Positions 26,432-35,311 are shown, numbered from the stretch's first letter. The stretch is 56,239 nt of DNA from Candidatus Alistipes faecavium (GCA_019118605.1 DWYP01000034.1:1-56239); one strand, 5' to 3'. Program-made: numbers and translations. Notes: a model not told the origin generated them from the sequence alone.

Positions 26432-26458
26432 AAAAAAGGCCGGCGCATTGCGCCGGCC
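26432..26458 (-). terminator. Intrinsic terminator of the alcohol dehydrogenase gene
   Basis: A perfect 9 bp stem GGCCGGCGC (26438-26446 with 26450-26458) with a 3-base loop is followed by TTTTTTG on the minus strand. Confidence 0.92.
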
Positions 26459-26481
26459 CTGCTGTCGGGTCTTCACGCGGA

Positions 26482-27522
26482 CTACTCCGCGGTGTCGACC
26501 GCCACCTTGATGACCCCCTCCTGCCGGCTCCCGAAGAGCCGGTAGGCCTCGTCGATGCGGCTCAGCGGGAAGCGGTGCGTGACGAGCGGCGTGGTGTCGA
26601 GCTCCCCCGCCTCGATCAGGCGCAGGATCTCGGCGCAGTCGCATCCGTCGACCCCTCCGGTCTTGAAGGTGAGGTTCTTGCCGTACATCTCCGGGAGCGG
26701 CAGCACCTGCGGGGCGTCGTACAGCGCCACGACGGTGACGATCGCATTCGGACGCGCACACTCCCAGGCCATGCGGAAGGTGCCGTCGGCCCCGGCGACC
26801 TCCACGACACGGTCGGCGCCTCCGTGGTCGCTGTGGCGGAGTACGAAGTCGCGGCACTCCCCGGGCGTGGTGACCAGTACCTCGGGACAGAGCCCGCGCA
26901 CGAAGCGGATCCGCGCGGGATCCTTCTCGCAGACGATGATCCTACGCGGGTGCTTCAGCCGCACGCAGAGCAGCGTGCAGATGCCCGTGGGCCCGGCCCC
27001 GAGGATGAGCACCGTATCTTCGGGAGAGATCTCCGAGATGCGCGCGGCCCAGAATCCCGTGGCGAGGATGTCGCCCACGAACAACGCCTGCGTATCGCTC
27101 ACCGTCGCGGGGATGCGGCAGAGCCCCCGGTCGGCGTGCGGCACCCGCACGTAGGGCGCCTGCCCGCCGTCGATGCGGCACCCCAGGGCCCAGCCGCCGT
27201 CGGGATCCGTGCAGTTGTTCACGTACCCGCGGCGGCAGAAGAAGCATTCGCCGCAGAAGGTCTCGACGTTGACCGTCACGCGGTCGCCGACCCGCACGGA
27301 GCCCACCGCCTCCCCCGTCTCCTCGACGATGCCGACCATCTCGTGTCCCACGGTGATGCCGGGCACGGCGCGGGGCACGCTGCCGTGGAGGATATGCAGG
27401 TCGCTGGTGCAGATGCTCGCCAGCGTGACGCGCACGATGGCGTCGCGCGGGTCTTCCAATACGGGCCGGGGCTTCTCCCGAAGTTCGAAGCGGCCCTTTT
27501 CTATATATGTATAGGCTTTCAT
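26482..27522 (-). CDS. Zinc-dependent alcohol dehydrogenase family protein
   Basis: This is a 346-residue medium-chain dehydrogenase/reductase. The catalytic zinc site is CTSDLH with GHE; the structural zinc ligands are in CGECFFCRRGYVNNC; the cofactor loop is LGAGPTG with a following CEKD, suggesting NAD preference. It would oxidise an alcohol or polyol in the cytoplasm, but the substrate is not evident. The same frame stays open upstream into the umuD region, but only the part from the ATG at 27522 (MKAYTYIEKG) resembles the family. It is transcribed alone and ends at a strong terminator. Confidence 0.9.
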   Translation of the reverse strand: MKAYTYIEKGRFELREKPRPVLEDPRDAIVRVTLASICTSDLHILHGSVPRAVPGITVGHEMVGIVEETGEAVGSVRVGDRVTVNVETFCGECFFCRRGYVNNCTDPDGGWALGCRIDGGQAPYVRVPHADRGLCRIPATVSDTQALFVGDILATGFWAARISEISPEDTVLILGAGPTGICTLLCVRLKHPRRIIVCEKDPARIRFVRGLCPEVLVTTPGECRDFVLRHSDHGGADRVVEVAGADGTFRMAWECARPNAIVTVVALYDAPQVLPLPEMYGKNLTFKTGGVDGCDCAEILRLIEAGELDTTPLVTHRFPLSRIDEAYRLFGSRQEGVIKVAVDTAE

Positions 27523-27651
27523 GGCTGGACAGGGACAGATTCGTACAGCCAAAGATACGAATTTTGCCCGGAAAACCGGCTCTCCGGACCGGGAATCCGC
27601 CTGCGGATGCGGTTTCGGCGTACGGCGGTAGGTTTTTGAAAGAATTTTCGC

Positions 27652-27659
27652 TATCTTTG
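27652..27659 (+). promoter_or_regulatory. -7 promoter box of the EEP-family gene
   Basis: TATCTTTG matches TAnnTTTG and lies 31 nt before the ATG at 27691. No properly spaced TTTG is seen upstream. Confidence 0.55.
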
Positions 27660-27690
27660 TACGAAAGAAAAAACCACTACCGATCCGAAT

Positions 27691-28524
27691 ATGAAAAAAA
27701 TGCTTCTTGCCCTGCTGTTCGCAGCGGGCTGCATGATGCCGTCCATCGCTGCCGACGGCGCTGAAACGATCAAGCTGATCTCCTACAACCTGCGCAACGG
27801 CCGTGCACAGGACGGCGACAACTCCTGGGAGAAGCGCCGCCACGCCACGGCGCAGATGCTCCGCGAAGAGGCCCCCGATGTCTTCGGCGTGCAGGAGGCC
27901 TACCTCGACCAGCTGCAGTACATCGAGGCGGAATGCCCGCAGTACGCCTATGTCGGCGTGGGCCGCGACGACGGCGCCCAGGGCGGCGAGACGATGGCGG
28001 TCTTCTACCTGAAGTCGCGCTTCGAGCTGCTCGACAGCGGGACTTTCTGGCTGAGCGAGACCCCCGAGAAGGTGTCGCGCGGATGGGACGGCGCCTGCAA
28101 CCGCACCACTACCTGGGTCGAGCTGCGCGACAAGACCACCGGCCGGGAGTTCTTCTATTTCAACACGCACCTCGACCACATGGGCAAGGTGGCCCGCGAA
28201 GAGGGCGTCAAGCTGCTCGTCGAGCGCATCCGCACGATCGCCGGCAAGAAACCCGTCATCGTCGGCGGGGACTTCAACACCCCGGTCGACAGCCTGATCT
28301 TCAAGCCGCTGACCAAATACATGAAATCCGTGCGCGAGAAGTCGGCCGTGAGCGACAGCAAGGGAACCTTCAACGGCTTCGGCTCGGCCCCCGACACGAT
28401 CGTGATCGACCACCTCTACTTCCGCGGAGGACTGAAATGCCTGGAGTTCCGAACCCTCGACGGCAACTACGGAGCCCCCTACATCTCGGATCACTACCCC
28501 ATTTCGATGGTCTTCGCGCTCTGA
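27691..28524 (+). CDS. Secreted endonuclease/exonuclease/phosphatase (EEP) family protein
   Basis: This 277-residue protein has a signal peptide (cleavage near SIAAD) and the EEP metal-dependent hydrolase motifs in order: SYNLRNG, QEAY, NTHLDHMG, GDFNTP and ISDHYP. It should hydrolyse a phosphodiester or phosphomonoester outside the inner membrane; members include nucleases and sphingomyelinase- or inositol-phosphatase-like enzymes, and the sequence does not decide between them. It is a single-gene unit with its own promoter box and a strong terminator. Confidence 0.87.
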   Translation: MKKMLLALLFAAGCMMPSIAADGAETIKLISYNLRNGRAQDGDNSWEKRRHATAQMLREEAPDVFGVQEAYLDQLQYIEAECPQYAYVGVGRDDGAQGGETMAVFYLKSRFELLDSGTFWLSETPEKVSRGWDGACNRTTTWVELRDKTTGREFFYFNTHLDHMGKVAREEGVKLLVERIRTIAGKKPVIVGGDFNTPVDSLIFKPLTKYMKSVREKSAVSDSKGTFNGFGSAPDTIVIDHLYFRGGLKCLEFRTLDGNYGAPYISDHYPISMVFAL

Positions 28525-28541
28525 GCGGAAATCCGTACGGA

Positions 28542-28574
28542 CGGCGGCCCGGAATCCGGGCCGCCGTTTTTTTT
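28542..28574 (+). terminator. Intrinsic terminator of the EEP-family gene
   Basis: A perfect 11 bp GC stem (28542-28552 with 28556-28566) with a 3-base loop is followed by eight T residues. Confidence 0.95.
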
Positions 28575-28648
28575 GCCCGAACGCCCGCCGGGGCGATACA
28601 ACGGGGGAATATTTTTTGCAACTTTGTAGCGGCACACACGCCCCGATC

Positions 28649-29092
28649 ATGGAAAAGGATACCCGCGACCCGCAACTGCAGCTCATCACCCCCGACACCA
28701 CCTCGGAGGTGGCCGTTCCCATGGCCTCGAGCTGCGTCTCGGCGGGGTTCCCCTCGCCTGCGGAGGATTTCCTGGAGCCTTCGCTCGACCTGAACCGCAC
28801 GCTGGTGCGCAACCCCGCCTCGACCTTCTTCGCAAGGGTTTCGGGCGAGTCGATGAAGGACGCGGGGATCCACGACGGCGACCTGCTGGTGGTCGACAAA
28901 TCCGTCGAACCCGCCGACGGCTGCATCGCGGTCTGCTTCCTCGACGGGGAGTTCACCCTCAAGCGGGTGCGGATCGACGGACGGCGCATCACGCTGCTGC
29001 CTGCCAACGACCGCTACCGGCCGATCGAGATCCTCCCCGACGACGAATTCTCGGTCTGGGGCGTGGTGACCTACACGATCCGCAAATTCTGA
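28649..29092 (+). CDS. umuD: UmuD-like autoproteolytic subunit of DNA polymerase V
   Basis: This is a 147-residue LexA/UmuD-fold protein. The cleavage region reads SAGFPSPAEDF (Ala-Gly bond, as in UmuD), the nucleophile is in SGESMKDAGIHDGD, and the base Lys is in GEFTLKRV. After self-cleavage it would join UmuC for error-prone translesion synthesis. I chose the ATG at 28649 over a TTG further upstream. It lies 24 bp before umuC. A weak -7-like box, CAACTTTG (28619-28626), precedes it, and no obvious SOS operator is visible. Confidence 0.92.
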   Translation: MEKDTRDPQLQLITPDTTSEVAVPMASSCVSAGFPSPAEDFLEPSLDLNRTLVRNPASTFFARVSGESMKDAGIHDGDLLVVDKSVEPADGCIAVCFLDGEFTLKRVRIDGRRITLLPANDRYRPIEILPDDEFSVWGVVTYTIRKF

Positions 29093-29116
29093 CCTCCCCG
29101 CCCCGGGCCCCTTGCC

Positions 29117-30376
29117 ATGTACGGACTCTGCGACTGCAACAACTTCTTCGCCTCGTGCGAACGGGTCTTCCGCCCCGAGCTGAACGGGCGGCCCGTCGTG
29201 GTGCTGTCGAACAACGACGGGTGCGTCATCGCGCGCTCGAACGAGGCCAAGGCCCTGGGGATCGGCATGGGACACCCCTTCTACCAGATCCGCGAGCTGG
29301 CCGAGCGGCACGACGTGGCGGTCTTCTCGAGCAACTTCATCCTCTACGGCGACATGTCGCGGCGCGTGATCGCGACGCTGCGCCGCATGGTTCCGGCCGC
29401 CGAGGTCTACTCCATCGACGAGGCGTTCCTCGACCTGCGGGGCATTCCCCTCGGGGAGCTCGACGAACTCGGGCACCGCATCAGCCGCACCGTGCGCCGC
29501 GATACGGGCATTCCCGTGAGCATCGGCATCGCGCCGACGAAGACCCTGGCAAAAATCGCCTCGAAGCTCTGCAAACAGTACCCGCGGCTGAACGGCGCCT
29601 GCCTGATGCACCGTCCCGAGGATATCGAGAAGGTGCTGCGCCGCTTCCCGATCGGGGATGTCTGGGGCGTCGGACGCCGCCACCGGCGGATGCTGCAGGC
29701 CGCGGGCGTGCACACGGCCTGGGACTTCACGCAGCGGAATGCCGCGTGGGTGCGTGCGCGGATGAGCATCACCGGGCTGCGCACGTGGCGCGAGCTGCAG
29801 GGCGAGGCGTGCATCGACTTCGAGAGCGCCCCGCAGGCGCGGCAGCAGATCTCCGTCTCGCGGAGCTTCGCCCGGGAGCTGACCGACCTCGAGGAGCTGC
29901 ACACCGGCGTGGCGACTTTTGCGGCGATGTGCGCCGAGAAGCTGCGGCGCGAACGTGCGTTGTGCGCCGAGCTGACGGTCTACATCTTCACCAACCGCCA
30001 CCGCGAGGATCTTCCGCAGTATTTCGAGAGCGAGACCGTGCGTCCGGCGGTTCCGACCGACGACACCCTGGAGCTGGTGCCTCTGGCCGCCGCGGCCCTG
30101 CGGCGGATCTTCCGCGCCGGATACGGATACAAGAAGGCCGGGGTGATCTTCTCGGAGCTCGTGCCGAAAGACGGGACGCAGCGGGATCTTTTCGACACGG
30201 TGGACCGCGAGAAGCACGCGCGGCTGATGGAGGCGGTCGACGCCGCGAACCGCCACTTCGGGCGCAACAAGGTCGTGGTAGCCTCGCAGGGCTTCGAACC
30301 GCTGAAGATGAACCGCAACCACCTTTCGCGCAATTACACCACCGAGTGGGACGATATCCTCACCGTCAAGGTCTGA
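29117..30376 (+). CDS. umuC: Y-family DNA polymerase UmuC (Pol V catalytic subunit)
   Basis: This 419-residue Y-family polymerase shows the catalytic carboxylates in the N-terminal MYGLCDCNNFFASCERVF and in EVYSIDEAFLDL, the palm/fingers segment VSIGIAPTKTLAKIASKL, a helix-hairpin-helix region (IGDVWGVGRRHRRML), and the DUF4113-type tail (RDLFDTVDREKHARLMEAVDAANRHFG... ending FEPLKMNRNHLSRNYTTEWDDI). It copies past DNA lesions together with processed UmuD. The umuDC order and 24 bp spacing indicate a two-gene operon. Confidence 0.94.
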   Translation: MYGLCDCNNFFASCERVFRPELNGRPVVVLSNNDGCVIARSNEAKALGIGMGHPFYQIRELAERHDVAVFSSNFILYGDMSRRVIATLRRMVPAAEVYSIDEAFLDLRGIPLGELDELGHRISRTVRRDTGIPVSIGIAPTKTLAKIASKLCKQYPRLNGACLMHRPEDIEKVLRRFPIGDVWGVGRRHRRMLQAAGVHTAWDFTQRNAAWVRARMSITGLRTWRELQGEACIDFESAPQARQQISVSRSFARELTDLEELHTGVATFAAMCAEKLRRERALCAELTVYIFTNRHREDLPQYFESETVRPAVPTDDTLELVPLAAAALRRIFRAGYGYKKAGVIFSELVPKDGTQRDLFDTVDREKHARLMEAVDAANRHFGRNKVVVASQGFEPLKMNRNHLSRNYTTEWDDILTVKV

Positions 30377-30463
30377 CCCTCCTCTTCCGGCAGCTGCGCC
30401 GCCGGGATCCGGCCCCGCACCACACACGCTCCGGACAAACCCCTCCGCCCCTCCGTCCGCACC

Positions 30464-30539
30464 CCCGGAAAAACAGGTTGCCTGCCCGAAAAAACAGGCA
30501 CGTCCTTCGAAAAACAGATGCACCGCCCGGAAAAACAGG
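30464..30539. repeat. Four short direct repeats at 20-21 bp period
   Basis: Four copies of a unit close to CCCGGAAAAACAGG occur at 30464-30477, 30485-30498, about 30505-30517 (most diverged) and 30526-30539. The CAG cores start at 30474, 30495, 30515 and 30536, i.e. spaced 21, 20 and 21 bp, about two helical turns. They lie between the convergent ends of umuC and the TonB receptor gene. On the minus strand each carries a CTGTTTTT run, so they may also extend the terminator region. Confidence 0.8.
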
Positions 30540-30573
30540 TGCGGCGCACGGAGAGACACTCCGTACGCCGCAC
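30531..30573 (-). terminator. Long hairpin terminator of the BtuB-like receptor gene
   Basis: Arms GTGCGGCG (30539-30546) and CGCCGCAC (30566-30573), with an inner pairing of ACGGAG with CTCCGT, form a long stem. Read on the minus strand it is followed by CTGTTTTTCC. It is about 55 nt after the stop of the minus-strand gene. Confidence 0.75.
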
Positions 30574-30628
30574 AGGATTCACACTTCGACCCGCCGGCGG
30601 CTGCAGCCATGCCGCCGCGGGAGAGGAT

Positions 30629-32632
30629 TTACTTCCCGAAGGTCACGACAACGCCTCCCGTACACCAGATTCCCGGCAGGGGAATGCCTCCCATGTCGCA
30701 ATAACGCGTGTCGGTGATGTTCGTGACGTCGGCATAGAGGCGGCACCACCCCTTTTCCCACTGCAGGCGTCCGTCGAGCAGAAAATAGGGCTCGAAGTCG
30801 CGCACCTCGCTCACCGACGAATCGTTCACGACCGGATAGTAGGTGTAACTGCCGTTGCGGTCGTAAAACGACCCTGTGAGGGTCAGCGACACGCGGCGCA
30901 GGAAGTGCGTCCCGACCGAGAGCACGGCCTTGTGGCGCATGAAGTCCATGGCGCTCCGGGCGATGATCTCCGTGTTGCGGTCGGTGGTGACGTATCCGTA
31001 CGTGAAGCTCACGCGGCGCAGGAATCCCTGCGGGAGACTGTATGCGGCCGTCGCTTCGGCCCCGAAGGTGGCCAGGCGGCTGGCCTGCTCCGAATGCCAG
31101 CGGCCCTTTCCGTCGTCGCCCATTTCGGGACGCCAGACCCAGTCGATGATGTCGCGTCCGGCGCGGTAGTATCCCTGTGCCGATATACTCCAGTAATCCT
31201 TCATATAACTGGCCTTTACATTGTATGTAACAGCCTTTTCGGGTGTAAGGTCGAGGTTGTTGATCTGCGCCGGGGAGGAGTAGTAGAGATCGGTGAAGGT
31301 CGGCAGGCGCATCGACTGCCAGGCCCCGACGCCGAAACGCAGCTCCTCGGTCGGGCGCCATCCTCCCGAAAGGTTCCACAGCGCCGAAGTCCCGTAGGGC
31401 GTCCAGCTTACGCCGCCCGAAGCCGCCACGTCGAACTTCCGCCAACGCTTGGCGTGTCGCAGCCAGAGGTTGCCCGTATGGCGCTCCGTGGCGTGCGTGT
31501 AGTCGCCGTGGGGCTGCGGGAGCTTCTCCCCGAGGTTCGTGCTGAAGATGTGGTTGTAGCCCCAGTCGCCCCCGAGGGTGGTCGTGCCGCCCGTCCAGTC
31601 GGCGTCGGCCCACAGGCGCGCCCCGGCATTGTCCGTGCGGTGGCGGTTCAGCGCCGTGCCGCGCTTCCAGTCGTAGCGATCCGCGTTGCGGCGGTAGCTG
31701 GCCGACGCCCCGAACGCGAAACGCCCGGCGTGCTTCTCCCAGCGCAGCGACGTCAGCGCCGTGGCCGTACGCTCCCACTGCTCGGGGTTGTAGGCGGCAT
31801 AAAAGCCGTTCGACCCGAAGGCGCGCTGCTGCAACCCGGCCTGAAAGTCGAAGAACCCCGCACGGCCGCCGTCGCACGTGGCCCGTACGTAGGCGTTGGT
31901 ATTCGCAAAGTCGGTGTTGTGACGGTATCCGTCGCTGCGGCGGTAGGATGCGGCCCCGAAGAGCGAAAACCGCCCCGGCGTGAGAGCGCCCGAAAGATTT
32001 GCATAGGCGTATCCGTACTGCCCTCCGGAGCCCTCGAAACGCAGGTACGCGGGGTACAGGGGCGTCGTGCGGATGTTGACCGCCCCGGCATAGGCACCGA
32101 CGCCCGGCACGCCGTCGATAAGCTCGATGCCCGACACGCAGTCGAGGTCCACGGGCAGCGCGTGGGACTGGTGACCGGTGCGGGCATCCGTAAAGTCGAT
32201 GCCGTTCAGGAGGATCATGGTCTGGTCGAAGGAGCCTCCCCGTACGGAGATGTCGGCCTGCATGCCCTTTGCTCCGCGTTCGCGGATGTCGACCGAAGGA
32301 GCGAGGCGCAGGACGGCTTCCAGCGTCTGGACAGGCGCGGCGGCCTGCATGCTCCGATCGAACAGCGGAGTGAAGGACTGTGCGTTGCGCGTGGGAGCCG
32401 TTTGGCTCCCCGTGACCCCGACCTCGAGGATCTCCAGCGTCTTCATGACGGCGGAGGTGTCGGCCGGTTGTGCCTGCGCACCCTCAGTCCTGAGCATGAG
32501 AATCGACATCCCGACGGCAAGGACTCCGATGGAGACGCTGCGGCGCATGCTCGCGAAGGCCGACCAGCCCTTGCGGTTCCAGCGGCGCCAGCGTACGGCC
32601 GGGGAGTTCATCCCGTTCTGGATGTGTTTCAT
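30629..32632 (-). CDS. BtuB-like TonB-dependent receptor
   Basis: 667 residues from the ATG at 32632 (an ATG at 32611 is also possible). An unusual long N-terminal stretch (RRWNRKGWSAFASMRRSVSIGVLAVGMSIL) precedes the signal cleavage site; I recognise it as a conserved feature of one Bacteroidales receptor family. The plug has ADISVRGGSFDQTMILLNGIDFTD and IELIDGVPGVGAYAGAVNIRT, as in BtuB-type receptors, and the barrel ends ...GGVVVTFGK. Cobalamin or an iron complex is possible, but no cobalamin riboswitch is visible upstream. It follows the cysteate synthase-like gene after a terminator, so it is probably a separate unit. Confidence 0.83.
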   Translation of the reverse strand: MKHIQNGMNSPAVRWRRWNRKGWSAFASMRRSVSIGVLAVGMSILMLRTEGAQAQPADTSAVMKTLEILEVGVTGSQTAPTRNAQSFTPLFDRSMQAAAPVQTLEAVLRLAPSVDIRERGAKGMQADISVRGGSFDQTMILLNGIDFTDARTGHQSHALPVDLDCVSGIELIDGVPGVGAYAGAVNIRTTPLYPAYLRFEGSGGQYGYAYANLSGALTPGRFSLFGAASYRRSDGYRHNTDFANTNAYVRATCDGGRAGFFDFQAGLQQRAFGSNGFYAAYNPEQWERTATALTSLRWEKHAGRFAFGASASYRRNADRYDWKRGTALNRHRTDNAGARLWADADWTGGTTTLGGDWGYNHIFSTNLGEKLPQPHGDYTHATERHTGNLWLRHAKRWRKFDVAASGGVSWTPYGTSALWNLSGGWRPTEELRFGVGAWQSMRLPTFTDLYYSSPAQINNLDLTPEKAVTYNVKASYMKDYWSISAQGYYRAGRDIIDWVWRPEMGDDGKGRWHSEQASRLATFGAEATAAYSLPQGFLRRVSFTYGYVTTDRNTEIIARSAMDFMRHKAVLSVGTHFLRRVSLTLTGSFYDRNGSYTYYPVVNDSSVSEVRDFEPYFLLDGRLQWEKGWCRLYADVTNITDTRYCDMGGIPLPGIWCTGGVVVTFGK

Positions 32633-32718
32633 GTTTTTAAGTTTTTGGTTTGTAATAAAATAAAACGGTCGTCCTGAAGAATGGCTGCAGCTCTTCGTCG
32701 GCCCGTTCGGGGGTATGG

Positions 32719-32764
32719 AAAAAGCGGTGGCGGCATGGAGGCTCCTTTTGCTGCCTCCCACCGC
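32719..32764 (-). terminator. Intrinsic terminator after the cysteate synthase-like gene
   Basis: Stem GCGGTGG...GGAGGC (32724-32742) pairs with GCCTCCCACCGC (32753-32764) and is followed by TTTTT on the minus strand. Confidence 0.85.
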
Positions 32765-32819
32765 GCACCGCCATTCAACACTTCATGCAATCGTCTCTGT
32801 TTCAGGTGATCCAGTGACT

Positions 32820-34124
32820 CTACTTCGTCTCCTGCGCGAAGAGCGAGTCCACGACCTGAACCACGTTCTCCGCATCGGGATCGAGCGGGAAGACATGGCT
32901 CGGCTTCAGGTACCAGAGCTCCTTGTCCTGCTGGAAAAGCTCCTCGCCGCCGCCCGTGATGTTGAGCATGACGGTAGCCTGCGGGTCGATCTTCCCGGCG
33001 TGTACGGCGTTGATGAGCGAGGCCGTGGCCACGCCCGCCGCCGAATAGATGTCCACGCCCTCGAGCTCCTTGAAGAGCTTGCGCGCCTTGCGGGCCATGG
33101 CGTTCGTGGCGACGAAGATCTCGCCGTCGGTCGCCTTCAGAGCGTCGTAGAGGCCCCCGGCGATGCTGTAGGGCGGCTGGCGGTTCGACAGCACCTTGGC
33201 GTCGATGATCTCGGCGTCGCGCCGCGCCTTGTCGGCATCGTACGGCAGCAGCTTGCGCGAGTCGGCCTGCCAGGCGTCGTACATCGGCACGAACGGGGCA
33301 TTCTGCGAAACCATCAGGCGCATGAGGTTCGTCCCGTAGCGTCCGTCCTCGATCAGCCGCTGGTTGGCCTCCCAGGCGGCAATGGCGCCCGTGCCGCTGC
33401 CTACGGCCTGGAAATAGTAGTCCGGAATGCGGCCGATGGTCGTCACGGCCGAGAGCACCGTGCAGGCCATGCCGTCGCGGCGCGCGATGTTCTTCGCACC
33501 GCCCTCGGCGTAGAAGCGCGGGTTCTTCAGGGCCATGTCGCCCAGGCGGATGGCGTCGAAATAGTCGCCCCCGGCGGCGCACGAGATCAGCCGCACGCAC
33601 GGGTCGAGCGGATGGTCGAACCACAGGGCGTCGATATTGTCGTAGGGCACCGAGAGCAGCAGCGGAATGCGGTTGTCGGAGCACACCTTGGCGAAGGCCC
33701 GGGCGGTGTTTCCGGCCGAGGCGACGACCAGGATGCGCTTCTCGTCGGCCGCGGCGCGCCCGCAGACGCTGTACGCCTCGGTCTCCTTGAACGAGCAGGT
33801 CGTCATCGTGGCGCCGATGGCCGGATAGTATCCGTTGAAGGTGATCCAGAGGTTCTCGAGGCCCAGGTGCGCGGCAAGGCCCTTGCTGCGGTAGGTCACG
33901 GGGGCCGACGAACCCTTGAGGATGCGCCGTACGGGCATCCAGTCGCTGAAACGGTAGAGGCCCCAGTCGGCGGGTTTCACTTCGAGCTGCCGCCGGGCGT
34001 AACGGGCGCGGATGAGCGACGGCTCCTTGTGCTGCGGGTCGGCGAGCAGCCAGCCGGTGTCTTCGAACGTGCGTCCCGTGGCGACGCATTCGAGCGTGTA
34101 GGGAGAGGGGGTGAAATTTTCCAT
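32820..34124 (-). CDS. Cysteate synthase-like PLP enzyme (threonine synthase superfamily)
   Basis: This 434-residue fold-type II PLP enzyme has its Schiff-base Lys in TCSFKETEA (K113) and a phosphate-binding ASAGNTARAF loop. The stretch VTYRSKGLAAHLGLENLWITFNGYYPAIGA before the lysine matches methanogen cysteate synthase, as I recall it, better than canonical threonine synthase, which has a GSFKDRG site. Cysteate synthase makes L-cysteate from O-phosphoserine and sulfite. In Alistipes cysteate is a precursor of sulfonolipids, which fits this organism. It lies 22 bp after nspC on the same strand, so the two are probably co-transcribed. Threonine synthase is the main alternative. Confidence 0.72.
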   Translation of the reverse strand: MENFTPSPYTLECVATGRTFEDTGWLLADPQHKEPSLIRARYARRQLEVKPADWGLYRFSDWMPVRRILKGSSAPVTYRSKGLAAHLGLENLWITFNGYYPAIGATMTTCSFKETEAYSVCGRAAADEKRILVVASAGNTARAFAKVCSDNRIPLLLSVPYDNIDALWFDHPLDPCVRLISCAAGGDYFDAIRLGDMALKNPRFYAEGGAKNIARRDGMACTVLSAVTTIGRIPDYYFQAVGSGTGAIAAWEANQRLIEDGRYGTNLMRLMVSQNAPFVPMYDAWQADSRKLLPYDADKARRDAEIIDAKVLSNRQPPYSIAGGLYDALKATDGEIFVATNAMARKARKLFKELEGVDIYSAAGVATASLINAVHAGKIDPQATVMLNITGGGEELFQQDKELWYLKPSHVFPLDPDAENVVQVVDSLFAQETK

Positions 34125-34146
34125 TATTTCGTCTTGGGTAAGGTTT

Positions 34147-35286
34147 TTACGACATGCGGTGCTTGAAGTCCTCGTATCCGAATTCGCGGATGATGTCGAG
34201 GCGTCCGTCGCGGCGTGCGATGGCGATCGACGGGTGGTGTACGCCGTTGAACATCGTGGTCTTGACCATCGTGTAGTGGATCATGTCCTCGAAAACGATG
34301 CGCTCCCCCACCTTCAGCTCGTGGTCGAAGGCCCAGTCGCCGTAGAAGTCCCCGGCCAGGCAGCTCGTGCCGCCCATGCGCCAGCGGCGCTCCCCTTCGG
34401 CGGGTTCGTGTGCCCCGACGATTACGGGTTTGTAGGGCATTTCGAGGCAGTCGGGCATGTGGCAGGCGAACGACACGTCGAGCATCGCGGTGTGCACGCC
34501 GCCGTTCACGACGATGTCCTCGACCGTCGAGACGAGGTATCCCGTGCGCCACGTAAAGGCGCTCCCGGGCTCGAGGATCAGACGCAGGTGCGGGTGCCGG
34601 GCCCGGAACTCCTTCAGCAGGGCGATCAGCGCGTCGCAGTCGTACTCGGCGTGAGTCATCAGGTGCCCGCCGCCCATGTTGAGCCACTTCACGCGGTCGA
34701 GGCAGTCGCCGAAGCGGCGTTCGACGGCTTCCAGCGCAAGGCGCAGGTGCTCGGGACGCGACTCGCACAACACGTGGAAGTGCAATCCCTCGATGCCTTC
34801 GGGCAGGCCCCCGCAGGCGGCGAGCTGCCCGGCCGTGACGCCGAGGCGCGACCCTGCGACGCAGGGGTTGTAAAGGTCGGTCTCGACGGGCGAATACTCG
34901 GGGTTGATGCGCAGGCCGCACGAGAGTCCGTTGATGAGGGCCCGCTGCCCGAAACGTCCGAACTGCGTGAGGGAGTTGAAGGTGATGTGGCTGCTGCAGC
35001 GCACGATCTCGTCGAAGTCGCGCTCGGTATAGACCGGGGCGTAGGTGTGGGCCGGGGAGCCGAACTCCTCGCGCACGAGGCGCGCTTCGGCGGCGGAGCT
35101 TGCCGTTGCGCCGTCGGAGTGGCGGGCCAGTTCGGGAAAGATGCTCCACATGGCGCATGCCTTCAGGGCGACAATGATTTCGGCGCCCGATTCGGCGCGT
35201 ACGCGGTCGATGGTCGCCAGGTTCCGCGCCAGGAGCTCCTCGTCGAGGAGGTAGCACGGGGAAGGCATCGTCAGGAAGTCAATCAT
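34147..35286 (-). CDS. nspC: Carboxynorspermidine/carboxyspermidine decarboxylase
   Basis: This 379-residue PLP enzyme belongs to the alanine racemase/group IV decarboxylase fold. The PLP lysine lies in IVALKACAMWS (K42). Other family segments include LHFHVLCESRPEHL, WLNMGGGHLMTHAEYD and LILEPGSAFTWRTGYL, and the C-terminal MGGTSCLAGDFYGDW has the catalytic Cys. It decarboxylates carboxy(nor)spermidine in the route to spermidine that does not use decarboxylated SAM. Its partner dehydrogenase is encoded just upstream on the same strand, behind its own terminator. Confidence 0.93.
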   Translation of the reverse strand: MIDFLTMPSPCYLLDEELLARNLATIDRVRAESGAEIIVALKACAMWSIFPELARHSDGATASSAAEARLVREEFGSPAHTYAPVYTERDFDEIVRCSSHITFNSLTQFGRFGQRALINGLSCGLRINPEYSPVETDLYNPCVAGSRLGVTAGQLAACGGLPEGIEGLHFHVLCESRPEHLRLALEAVERRFGDCLDRVKWLNMGGGHLMTHAEYDCDALIALLKEFRARHPHLRLILEPGSAFTWRTGYLVSTVEDIVVNGGVHTAMLDVSFACHMPDCLEMPYKPVIVGAHEPAEGERRWRMGGTSCLAGDFYGDWAFDHELKVGERIVFEDMIHYTMVKTTMFNGVHHPSIAIARRDGRLDIIREFGYEDFKHRMS

Positions 35287-35311
35287 CGTGTGTTTCGGAT
35301 CAAAAACGGAA

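Noticed and set aside
27523..29007. Upstream extension of the alcohol dehydrogenase frame on the minus strand
   Set aside because: The extension lies opposite the EEP-family and umuD genes, shows no homology, and the family N-terminus begins at the ATG 27522.
30464..30539. CRISPR array
   Set aside because: Repeats are about 14 bp with 6-8 bp between them, far too short for repeat-spacer units, and no cas genes are nearby.
32633..32819. Cobalamin riboswitch before the BtuB-like receptor gene
   Set aside because: I looked for the B12-box and related conserved segments on the minus strand and found only the terminator of the preceding gene.
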